In this document: piece by piece, positions 1-4,619 of the stretch
How positions within the stretch are numbered: the first letter of the stretch is position 1
How the letters are laid out: every line of letters starts with the position of its first letter
Origin: Dehalococcoidia bacterium
GTDB taxonomy: Bacteria; Chloroflexota; Dehalococcoidia; Dehalococcoidales; DAOWKM01
Assembly: GCA_030643695.1 (NCBI GenBank)
Contig: DAOWKM010000070.1
Span: forward strand, 1-5,546
DNA length: 5,546 bases
Direction of reading: 5' to 3'
Program-made: the position numbers and the translations under genes
Notes under the pieces: generated by a model
Database searches by the model: none
What the model saw: the letters and a program-made list of their open reading frames with translations, nothing else
What the model was told of the DNA's origin: nothing

Positions 1-1
1 A

Positions 2-451
2 ACGACGGGGCGGCTGGTCACTGCGGAGGTAGACCTGAAGACCAAAGAGGTGACCGGGGTAAAAGTGGCGATTGAAATAGTTAACATGCCTGAATTAAGT
101 GAGGCCGACGAGCAGGAGGCAATCAACATCGCCAAGGCTGACCCCAGGGTCAAGGAACTCCTGGACCAGGGAGCCAGTATAGTCAAGGTCTTACCTACGT
201 TTTCCTTTGGAATGAGGACGGACGCGGAAACAGGAGAGACAACAGAGTTCTCAGAAACGCTGACATTGGTGCGAATAGAACTGGGAGAAAAGAGCTGGAC
301 TGCCCAAGTTGACCTGACGGAGGGGAAAATGGTCAGGCTGATTGAAACAACTCCTGGAGCTATGGAGTCCTATATCGACCCTGTAGGGAAGTACAAAATA
401 GAGTACTTCCACGGAGAAGAGGGTCCTGTAGAAGAGCCAGCCTTCCAATAG
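2..451 (+). CDS. 3' part of a PepSY-like repeat protein, 5' truncated
   Basis: The reading frame is open from the window edge to TAG at 449-451 (149 residues visible), so the true start lies outside; the GTG at position 50 is in frame but has no clear ribosome-binding site. The segment SEADEQEAINIAKADPRVKE followed by strand-rich stretches resembles PepSY-like small domains, in which a helix packs on a sheet. The visible part shows signs of internal duplication: LVTAEVDLKTKEVTGV near its start matches SWTAQVDLTEGKMVRL near residues 97-112, suggesting that two or more domain copies lie in tandem. The C-terminus is acidic (HGEEGPVEEP). Whether it is secreted or a lipoprotein cannot be judged without the N-terminus. 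The function is unknown. The family assignment is by eye and tentative; that this is a real coding sequence is likely, because the frame stays open and codon use is protein-like. It ends 85 nt before the terminator at 536. Confidence 0.7.
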   Translation, partial: TTGRLVTAEVDLKTKEVTGVKVAIEIVNMPELSEADEQEAINIAKADPRVKELLDQGASIVKVLPTFSFGMRTDAETGETTEFSETLTLVRIELGEKSWTAQVDLTEGKMVRLIETTPGAMESYIDPVGKYKIEYFHGEEGPVEEPAFQ

Positions 452-482
452 AGATTAGCGAGGTCAAAGAGAAATAAACTCA

Positions 483-535
483 AACATTGCCAGACTATCA
501 AGTGGTGACCGCGAAAGTTGCCGCGGCTAAGGGAC
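483..535 (+). promoter_or_regulatory. possible structured RNA before the terminator
   Basis: This stretch contains CCGCG at 509-513 pairing with CGCGG at 522-526 around an 8-nt loop. Before it is a weaker stem: CATTG near 486 pairs with CAAGTG near 499, with one bulge. The ordered elements CAAAC, hairpin, GACCGCGAAAG, CGGCTAAGG and then a hairpin loosely recall the class I cyclic-di-GMP riboswitch core. The spacing differs, however, and I cannot find the closing 3' strand of P1. It may be only the 3' untranslated part of the upstream mRNA. The call rests on pattern resemblance alone. Confidence 0.2.
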
Positions 536-568
536 AAGCACCCCCTATGGGGGTGCTTCCTGTTTTTT
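536..568 (+). terminator. intrinsic (Rho-independent) terminator
   Basis: AAGCACCCCC at 536-545 pairs perfectly with GGGGGTGCTT at 549-558 around a 3-nt loop (TAT), giving a 10-bp stem. It is followed by CCTG and then six T residues at 563-568. This is a strong terminator for the gene ending at 451, or for a leader transcript reading towards 628. On the minus strand no T-tract follows the stem, so it acts in the plus direction. Confidence 0.85.
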
Positions 569-627
569 AAGGTAAGCTAACTTTTTGCCACGGAGTTCGT
601 TAACTAGATGCAGAGGGGGTTTAACAA

Positions 628-714
628 ATGAAAATGAGATTACTAGTTATAGGCTTAGCCATAGGCCTGGTATTACTCGCCGTAGGCATAACCCTGCTCG
701 TAACGCCGGGATAA
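628..714 (+). CDS. 28-residue single-helix membrane peptide
   Basis: This small ORF begins with ATG at 628 and has a good ribosome-binding site, AGAGGGGG (612-619), 8 nt upstream. The product starts MKMRLLVIGL, continues as an uninterrupted hydrophobic helix to about residue 26, and ends TPG. The basic N-terminus (K2, R4) would stay in the cytoplasm, with one membrane span of about 22 residues. Glycines at positions 9 and 13, and again at 20, give a GxxxG packing pattern suited to helix-helix contact. The frame ends in three successive stops (TAA TAG TGA, 712-720). It could be a small membrane regulator, a type I toxin-like peptide or a subunit of a membrane complex; no family is recognised. 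It stands alone between a plus-strand terminator and the 3' end of a convergent gene, so context gives no function. I see no obvious sigma-70 promoter in the 60 nt before it. Confidence 0.55.
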   Translation: MKMRLLVIGLAIGLVLLAVGITLLVTPG

Positions 715-759
715 TAGTGACGAGGCGATTCATTGCCGACTGATTAAGAATCACCATCC

Positions 760-1209
760 TTACCAACCCTTTATTTCCCTCTCCTTCAAAGCAGCCCTTA
801 CCACCCTTGGCTTCATACCCAGCGAGTTGAGGGCTGCCATTATTCTTGATTTCAGCTGGTTTTCATCAGTGGCAAAAAAGAGGTGGCTATGGCACCGGCA
901 ATCGCTGCAACCAAAGCCAGGGATAGCATCAAATTGATGACTGAGAGCCTGGGCAATAGCGCACTCAACCCTATCCTCAGCCTCAGCAAGGATTACACCA
1001 ACAATAGATGCTTTATCTAACAGGTAATCAATATGCCAGTGACGCTTTTTGCTTCCGTGGAAGTGGTGGCTTAATCTGGATTTGAACCCACCCATAGCTG
1101 AGCCAACATAAGCATAGTTGCCACGAGGAAAATAAATACCTTGTCGGCTGCCTATGGTAATTGTCTGTTCCTCAGGGAGCTTGATAAGAAGAACATAACT
1201 CCCTTTCAC
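760..1209 (-). CDS. DUF123 / Uri-type GIY-YIG domain protein
   Basis: A 149-residue protein matching the DUF123 (PF01986, COG1833, Uri superfamily endonuclease) signature along its length. The GIY-equivalent segment GSYVLLIKL is at residues 3-11, the YIG-equivalent GNYAYVGSAMGG at 30-41, an arginine at R45, HWHIDYLL at 57-64, the acidic E82 in VECAIA, and the hallmark PGFGCSDCRCHSHLF at 97-111. GIY-YIG domains cut DNA using the two tyrosine strands, an arginine and a metal-binding glutamate. DUF123 proteins are related to them, are sometimes fused to endonuclease III, and their substrate is poorly known. The clustered Cys/His residues near 101-109 could bind metal (inference). It starts at GTG (1207-1209) with AGAGGTGA about 8 nt upstream. 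It is the last gene of the minus-strand operon, 59 nt after DUF4342. No convincing terminator follows. Confidence 0.88.
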   Translation of the reverse strand: MKGSYVLLIKLPEEQTITIGSRQGIYFPRGNYAYVGSAMGGFKSRLSHHFHGSKKRHWHIDYLLDKASIVGVILAEAEDRVECAIAQALSHQFDAIPGFGCSDCRCHSHLFFATDENQLKSRIMAALNSLGMKPRVVRAALKEREIKGW

Positions 1210-1268
1210 CGGCTAAGTCACCTCTTTGAGTATAGCCTAATAGAAAAGGTAGGAGCTATACTTCCCAC

Positions 1269-1523
1269 CTACGATTTTTCTACCTTCTCTACCTCAATAG
1301 TGCATTCAGTCACCAGGGCAGCAAAGGCGCCTAGCGCCGCCAGAACCGGGGCTGCCATAGTTATTGCCGCCGCTGCCGGTGCACCTATTGACAACGGAAT
1401 CTCAAGTACGGTTTTTCCCTTATAAATCACACGGACTCTTCTGATATTCCCTTCGTGGATGAGTTGCTTGATTTTATCAACCAATTGGCTTCCCGATATA
1501 GTAAACTTTTCATTAGTGGTCAT
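1269..1523 (-). CDS. DUF4342 family protein
   Basis: An 84-residue protein with the layout I recognise for DUF4342: an N-terminal helix (SGSQLVDKIKQLIHEGN, residues 10-26), a basic strand with RRVRVIYKGKTVLEIPL at 28-44, then a hydrophobic Ala/Gly-rich segment (about 47-72) ending in LVTECTIEVEK. The family is small and uncharacterised. The hydrophobic segment may be a membrane helix or a buried hairpin. In some bacteria the same module is joined to a UBA-like helix (general family knowledge), which the N-terminal helix here recalls. The start is ATG at 1521-1523, preceded by AAGGAGAG about 8 nt upstream. It lies 40 nt after the iron-sulfur protein gene and 59 nt before the DUF123 gene, so it is probably co-transcribed with both. 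The function cannot be inferred further. Confidence 0.82.
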   Translation of the reverse strand: MTTNEKFTISGSQLVDKIKQLIHEGNIRRVRVIYKGKTVLEIPLSIGAPAAAAITMAAPVLAALGAFAALVTECTIEVEKVEKS

Positions 1524-1563
1524 TTCTAACTCTCCTTCTTCTACTTTAATTTAAGGTGAGGGA

Positions 1564-2670
1564 CTACAAGCCAAAGGGCAAAGCCTGGAGTATGGGGTCA
1601 GTGATATAGACTATTTTTTTATTACTCCCCGTCTTACCGGAAGCGTAACCCAGGTTGAATTGGCAAAAGGTGCAAGGGGTTACTATTGGGGTTACCGGAG
1701 CCTGGTCTAGTATCTGGCTGGCTAACTTCACCGATAGGTCGCGATAAACCGACCTTACCGCTCCCCCGGCTCCACAGCAAGGGGCATTCTCTCTATTTTC
1801 TGGTGGCTCGTTCACCTTTATCCCACAGAGAGCTAGGGCTTCCCTGGGTTCATCATAAAACCCCTCAACCCTCCCCAACCGGCATGGGTCCTGATAGGTC
1901 ACCTCTACTCCCTTCGGCTCCATCTTTATCCCCTTTTCTTTCAGCAGTGAGGGCAATAACTGAATAATATGCACCACCTCAAAGTCTACACTACCCAAGA
2001 GGTGAGGATAGAGTCGCTTAAAACAATGATAACAGCCAGCACAGATGGTGATAACCCTTTTTATGCCCAGTTTCTTGAACCTATTAACATTCTCCTCAAA
2101 TTTTTCTCGGGCAAGGTCGAGCCTTCCCGCTTCATAATAGTAAATGCCACAGCACCCCTCATCCGTTAGAATCATAAAGTCAACATCCAACTTCTTTAAC
2201 AACAGGTAAGATGAAATAGCAGCATCGGTAACCAAATAGGAGGCTAAACAACCAACGAAAAACAGGGTGTTTGACTTATGAGTAGAAAAAGCTTCTGGTA
2301 GCCAGTCAAGCCTCTTTGAGGGGTCTCCATTAACCGAGTTACCCAGTCTTTGAATTCCTTCTATAACCCGGTTATGTCTTTCCAGAGGTCCTAATCCCTT
2401 TCTTACTAGCTCTGCCCGAGACTGAGCAATAATTTCCGGGACATCTATATCATAAGGGCAAACATTGGTGCAGAGGTGGCATTCAGGACAATTATAGATG
2501 CTCTCAACCATTCGGGGGGTAATTTCTTCATTCTGGAATATCTTTCTGGCTGCCTTTATCCTGCCTATAGGTGAAAATTCCTCATTCTGGGTTGCTTTAT
2601 AGGTGGAGCAAACATCCAGACAAGCCCCACACTCATCACATAACTCCAATGATTCCGTTAGCTTGGTCAT
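1564..2670 (-). CDS. HdrD/GlpC-like iron-sulfur oxidoreductase (two 4Fe-4S, two CCG domains)
   Basis: A 368-residue soluble electron-transfer protein. The N-terminus carries two ferredoxin-type motifs: C11, C14, C17, C21 (CDECGACLDVC) and C61, C64, C67, C71 (CPECHLCTNVCP). These are predicted to bind two cubane 4Fe-4S clusters. Two complete CCG (PF02754) domains follow: C141, C173-C174, C210, C213, and C263, C298-C299, C333, C336. Their spacing (31/35 and 34/33 residues between the cysteine groups) fits the canonical CX31-39CCX33-36CXXC pattern that holds the noncubane clusters of heterodisulfide reductase HdrB/HdrD. Relatives include HdrD, GlpC and the iron-sulfur subunits of lactate or glycolate oxidases, so the physiological disulfide or organic substrate is not predictable. 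It is the first gene of its operon, and no flavin, cytochrome b or HdrE-like partner lies in the window. The start is ATG 2668-2670; an in-frame TAA lies four codons upstream, which excludes longer forms. The AAAGGAGA (2686-2693) is about 15 nt from the ATG, longer than usual. Confidence 0.88.
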   Translation of the reverse strand: MTKLTESLELCDECGACLDVCSTYKATQNEEFSPIGRIKAARKIFQNEEITPRMVESIYNCPECHLCTNVCPYDIDVPEIIAQSRAELVRKGLGPLERHNRVIEGIQRLGNSVNGDPSKRLDWLPEAFSTHKSNTLFFVGCLASYLVTDAAISSYLLLKKLDVDFMILTDEGCCGIYYYEAGRLDLAREKFEENVNRFKKLGIKRVITICAGCYHCFKRLYPHLLGSVDFEVVHIIQLLPSLLKEKGIKMEPKGVEVTYQDPCRLGRVEGFYDEPREALALCGIKVNEPPENRENAPCCGAGGAVRSVYRDLSVKLASQILDQAPVTPIVTPCTFCQFNLGYASGKTGSNKKIVYITDPILQALPFGL

Positions 2671-2697
2671 AAACTCTGTTTATTATCTCCTTTCCAT

Positions 2698-2726
2698 ATA
2701 TTAGACAGGTTCTCTTATCGCGTCAA
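2698..2726 (-). promoter_or_regulatory. sigma-70 promoter of the iron-sulfur protein operon
   Basis: On the minus strand, TTGACG (plus coordinates 2721-2726) is followed after exactly 17 nt by TAATAT (2698-2703), a near-consensus housekeeping promoter. Transcription would begin around 2690-2692. The mRNA leader before the ATG at 2670 would then be only about 20 nt, with the AAGGAG sequence right at its 5' end. Confidence 0.65.
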
Positions 2727-2772
2727 ACATTTTGTGGTGAGGAGGATTAAGCCATCAGGCGACCGTGAAAGG

Positions 2773-2827
2773 CTTACAGTATCATCTACTCTCTATTGAT
2801 AGTTGCTTTTTCGTGATATACTGTAAG
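2773..2827. promoter_or_regulatory. operator-like inverted repeat at the argF promoter
   Basis: CTTACAGTAT at 2773-2782 and ATACTGTAAG at 2818-2827 are perfect 10-bp inverted arms with 35 bp between them (45 bp centre to centre). The right arm overlaps the argF -10 hexamer TATACT (2817-2822). The left arm lies upstream of the -35 and would not be in the argF transcript, so the pair is more likely a DNA-binding site (two operator halves, or a DNA loop) than an RNA hairpin. An arginine-responsive repressor is the obvious candidate by context, but the arms do not clearly match the ArgR box. Confidence 0.5.
2796..2822 (+). promoter_or_regulatory. argF: argF promoter with extended -10
   Basis: TTGATA at 2796-2801 and TGATATACT at 2814-2822 form a -35 and an extended -10 (TGN before TATACT), with a 15-bp spacer. 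The spacer is short, but the extended -10 can compensate. Transcription would start near 2829, giving a leader of about 16 nt that consists mostly of the Shine-Dalgarno sequence before the TTG at 2845. Confidence 0.5.
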
Positions 2828-2831
2828 GCAT

Positions 2832-2847
2832 AAAGGGGGGTGATTTG
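2832..2847 (+). promoter_or_regulatory. argF: ribosome-binding site and TTG start of argF
   Basis: AAAGGGGGGTGA (2832-2843) is an extended Shine-Dalgarno match directly before TTG at 2845-2847. No ATG or GTG in frame is near, and the protein aligned from this TTG (MKGKDLLSVSDLS) has the normal OTCase N-terminus. TTG is therefore the true start. Confidence 0.8.
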
Positions 2848-3762
2848 AAAGGAAAGGACCTACTCTCAGTATCTGACCTTAGCCGTGAGGATATTCGTTC
2901 ACTCATATCAAATGCCGTAGATATGAAGGCTGGGGGTTGGCTTTCTTTGCTTAGCGGAAAGACACTAGCCCTTGTGTTTGAGAAGCCCTCATTAAGAACC
3001 CGGGTTAGCTTTGAGGTAGCTATGCGACAACTGGGAGGGCAGACTATTTATCTATCGCCGGCTGAGGTTGGCCTGGGAGAACGCGAGTCAGTTCCGGATG
3101 CAGCCCGGGTGCTCAGCCGCTATGTAGATGCTATCGCCGCCCGCACCTTTTCTCACTACACTTTAGAGACTCTGGCTAGCTACGCCAATGTGCCGGTGAT
3201 AAACGCCCTCTCCGACTTAGAACACCCCTGCCAGGCTCTGGCTGACCTGTTTACCATTTATGAGAGGAAAGGTGAGCTAAATAGCCTGACCTTAGCCTTC
3301 ATTGGTGATGGCAACAATGTGGCTCACAGCCTTCTGTTAGCTGCTTCGCTTACGGGGATGAATTTCAGGATTGCTTCCCCAACAGGCTACCGGGTTCAAG
3401 ACCGAATACTGCATCTAGCTCAGGGTTATGCTAATGATAGTGGCGCCAAAATATTCTGCACTGAGGAGCCACGTCTGGCGGTTAGCGGGGCTGATATTGT
3501 TTATACTGATGTGTGGACGAGTATGGGGCAAGAGGCTGAGGCTAACCGGCGACGCCAGATATTTGCCAATTATCAGGTGAATAGCGACCTTCTGTCCTTA
3601 GCCAGAGAGGATGCTATATTGATGCACCCTCTGCCAGCTCACCATGGTGAAGAGGTGGCTGAGGGAATTCTAGATAGCCCTAAATCAGTAGTCTTTGACC
3701 AAGCTGAGAATAGAATGCACTTGCAGAAAGCGCTACTAGCCGAAATGCTAGCCGGCTATTAG
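2845..3762 (+). CDS. argF: ornithine carbamoyltransferase
   Basis: Catalyses carbamoyl phosphate + ornithine to citrulline + phosphate in arginine synthesis (or the reverse in arginine breakdown); cytoplasmic, usually a trimer. At 305 residues it has the usual length. The carbamoyl-phosphate domain shows KPSLRTR (47-53, the STRTR loop with Leu for the first Thr, a common variant), ART (99-101) and HPCQ (127-130). The ornithine domain shows GDGNNVAHS (154-162), DVWTSMG (222-228, the SMG loop) and QAENRMH (286-292). The loop usually written HCLPA is here HPLPAHHGEEV (261-271), with Pro262 in place of the cysteine that contacts ornithine; HPLP is more typical of aspartate carbamoyltransferases. 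All other diagnostic motifs say OTCase, so this is probably a lineage variant, though an altered substrate is possible. The HPLP loop and SMG loop are both intact in frame. No other arginine genes are in the window. It is followed after 12 nt by a membrane protein gene. Confidence 0.92.
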   Translation: MKGKDLLSVSDLSREDIRSLISNAVDMKAGGWLSLLSGKTLALVFEKPSLRTRVSFEVAMRQLGGQTIYLSPAEVGLGERESVPDAARVLSRYVDAIAARTFSHYTLETLASYANVPVINALSDLEHPCQALADLFTIYERKGELNSLTLAFIGDGNNVAHSLLLAASLTGMNFRIASPTGYRVQDRILHLAQGYANDSGAKIFCTEEPRLAVSGADIVYTDVWTSMGQEAEANRRRQIFANYQVNSDLLSLAREDAILMHPLPAHHGEEVAEGILDSPKSVVFDQAENRMHLQKALLAEMLAGY

Positions 3763-3774
3763 TAGGAGACTAAT

Positions 3775-4434
3775 GTGAATGTATTAAGAACTATAATAAA
3801 ATGGGGGTGGTCTCCCATTTTAATAACAGCACTGGCGGTGGTTGGCTTCATATATGAATGGCCAGCTGAGCTAGTAGTTCCGACCTTGATTATTATTCTA
3901 GTCATTGGCTCAGCGGTAGCAGTAATAGGAGCCAAGGAAAAGGAATTAGAGCTTTCATCACTAAGACTCAAGGAGCTAGCTGGATACTTTAATCGCCGCT
4001 TCACCGGTAATTCATCACTGTCTATCTTTGCTATTATAAATAGCCTATTCAATATTGAAAATCCCACAGTATGGCATTGGGCACGGGCGTGTGATATGTC
4101 CCAACGGATTTTTAATACCTGGTGTGATAGCTTTATCGGCAGGGTAGAGAGCGACATTAGAACTAGGCGGTTTGATGTTTACCTGCGCACCTACTTAAAT
4201 GAGCTGTGGCTGGTAAACAGTCACTATTATGAATTTATAGAGCAGTTTTATGAGATAGCGGAAAGGATTGAGATTCCCCGGGAAACTATAGACCAGTATA
4301 ACCGGTTCGTAGCGGAGTATAATGCCTTCGCCCAGGATTTCAGGGATAATATCAGTGAACTGAAGAAGATTGCCAAGACTGAGATTGAGCCCCCTAGCGT
4401 GAAGTTTGCTAAAGAGTTGTCGGTGGTAAAGTGA
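3775..4434 (+). CDS. two-helix membrane protein, function unknown
   Basis: A 219-residue protein not recognised from any family. Two hydrophobic segments near residues 12-28 and 33-52, separated by a short EWPAE turn, form a membrane hairpin. The flanking charges (R5, K9 before; K54, K56 after) put both ends in the cytoplasm. The remaining about 165 residues form a charged, aromatic-rich, mostly helical domain. A WHWARACD segment is near 100-107, RTRRFDVYLRTYLNELW is near 129-145, and a long helix, likely coiled-coil-like, covers 165-203. Cysteines are C106 and C117. The start is GTG 3775-3777 with AGGAG (3764-3768) 6 nt before it. The gene begins 12 nt after the argF stop, so it is very probably translated from the same mRNA. 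A link to arginine metabolism is not shown by the sequence. It ends with TGA at 4432-4434, which overlaps a putative promoter. Confidence 0.75.
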   Translation: MNVLRTIIKWGWSPILITALAVVGFIYEWPAELVVPTLIIILVIGSAVAVIGAKEKELELSSLRLKELAGYFNRRFTGNSSLSIFAIINSLFNIENPTVWHWARACDMSQRIFNTWCDSFIGRVESDIRTRRFDVYLRTYLNELWLVNSHYYEFIEQFYEIAERIEIPRETIDQYNRFVAEYNAFAQDFRDNISELKKIAKTEIEPPSVKFAKELSVVK

Positions 4435-4440
4435 TATAAT
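4432..4440 (+). promoter_or_regulatory. extended -10 promoter before the lipoprotein unit
   Basis: TGATATAAT is a perfect extended -10 (TGN plus consensus TATAAT at 4435-4440). No good -35 is seen at 16-18 bp, but extended -10 promoters can work without one. The TGA is also the stop codon of the upstream gene. The transcript would carry a leader of about 170 nt containing the palindromes at 4448-4518 before the lipoprotein start at 4616. Confidence 0.4.
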
Positions 4441-4447
4441 TTATTTA

Positions 4448-4497
4448 CCTCACCCCCTTAATCCCCCTCTCCTTCAAAGGAGAGGGGGGAGATGAGG
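4448..4497. repeat. C-rich/G-rich intergenic palindrome
   Basis: CCCCCTCTCCTT at 4463-4474 pairs perfectly with AAGGAGAGGGGG at 4477-4488 (12 bp, very short loop). Outer arms CCTCA (4448-4452) and TGAGG (4493-4497) extend the symmetry. There is no T-tract, so it is not a classical terminator. The sequence type (CCTCACCCCC followed by CCCCCTCTCC) is one I associate with dispersed intergenic repeats in Chloroflexota and cyanobacteria; copy number in this genome is unknown. Confidence 0.7.
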
Positions 4498-4498
4498 A

Positions 4499-4518
4499 AA
4501 GAGGGGCTTCGCCCCTCC
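4499..4518 (+). repeat. TTC-loop hairpin element, copy 1
   Basis: AAGAGGGGCTTCGCCCCTCC. The stem GAGGGGC (4501-4507) pairs with GCCCCTC (4511-4517) around a TTC loop. An inverted copy lies at 5526-5545 and differs at two bases only, which pair with each other in the stem. It abuts the larger palindrome at 4448-4497. Confidence 0.65.
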
Positions 4519-4538
4519 AAACTTCCCTTGATAAATGA

Positions 4539-4619
4539 CGATTTTGGGAGGAGGCAAGCAATGGCAAGAAGGATGAGATTAAAGCTGTAATCACTAAAGT
4601 AAAAGGAGGTTTAAAATGA
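4539..4619 (+). pseudogene. possible remnant of a small gene ending at the lipoprotein start
   Basis: After a TGA at 4536-4538 one frame is open to TGA at 4617-4619 and ends KKDEIKAVITKVKGGLK. This reads like a natural lysine-rich protein C-terminus. It has no start codon, and its stop overlaps the lipoprotein ATG as ATGA, a usual operon junction. In another frame a 9-codon ORF (ATG 4561 to TAA 4590, MARRMRLKL) has a strong ribosome-binding site, GGGAGGAGG (4546-4554), 6 nt upstream. Together these suggest either a decayed or frameshifted short gene cut by the adjacent palindrome, or a leader peptide. The evidence is thin. Confidence 0.25.

Noticed and set aside
50..52. GTG as start of the left-edge gene
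   Set aside because: The frame is open upstream to the edge and the preceding residues continue a repeat unit, so the gene is truncated and this is an internal valine.
251..448. 65-codon minus-strand frame
   Set aside because: It is antisense to the left-edge gene and shows no supporting signal.
741..753. Small stem TGATT/AATCA as terminator for the minus-strand operon
   Set aside because: The stem is only 5 bp, AT-rich, and has no T-tract on the minus strand.
777..791. CCCTCTCCTTCAAAG, identical to part of the palindrome at 4465-4479
   Set aside because: It lies in the coding end of the DUF123 gene (residues KEREI region) and lacks the second arm; a chance match is the simplest reading.
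1141..1425. 94-codon plus-strand frame across the DUF123/DUF4342 region
   Set aside because: It lies antisense to two genes with clear family signatures, has no ribosome-binding site and no protein-like features.
1686..2169. Two plus-strand frames (1686-1967 and 1969-2169)
   Set aside because: Both are antisense to the iron-sulfur protein with its full cysteine pattern; they are compositional shadows.
3759..4157. 132-codon minus-strand frame
   Set aside because: It is antisense to the membrane protein that follows argF; the plus-strand gene has the ribosome-binding site and sensible membrane segments.
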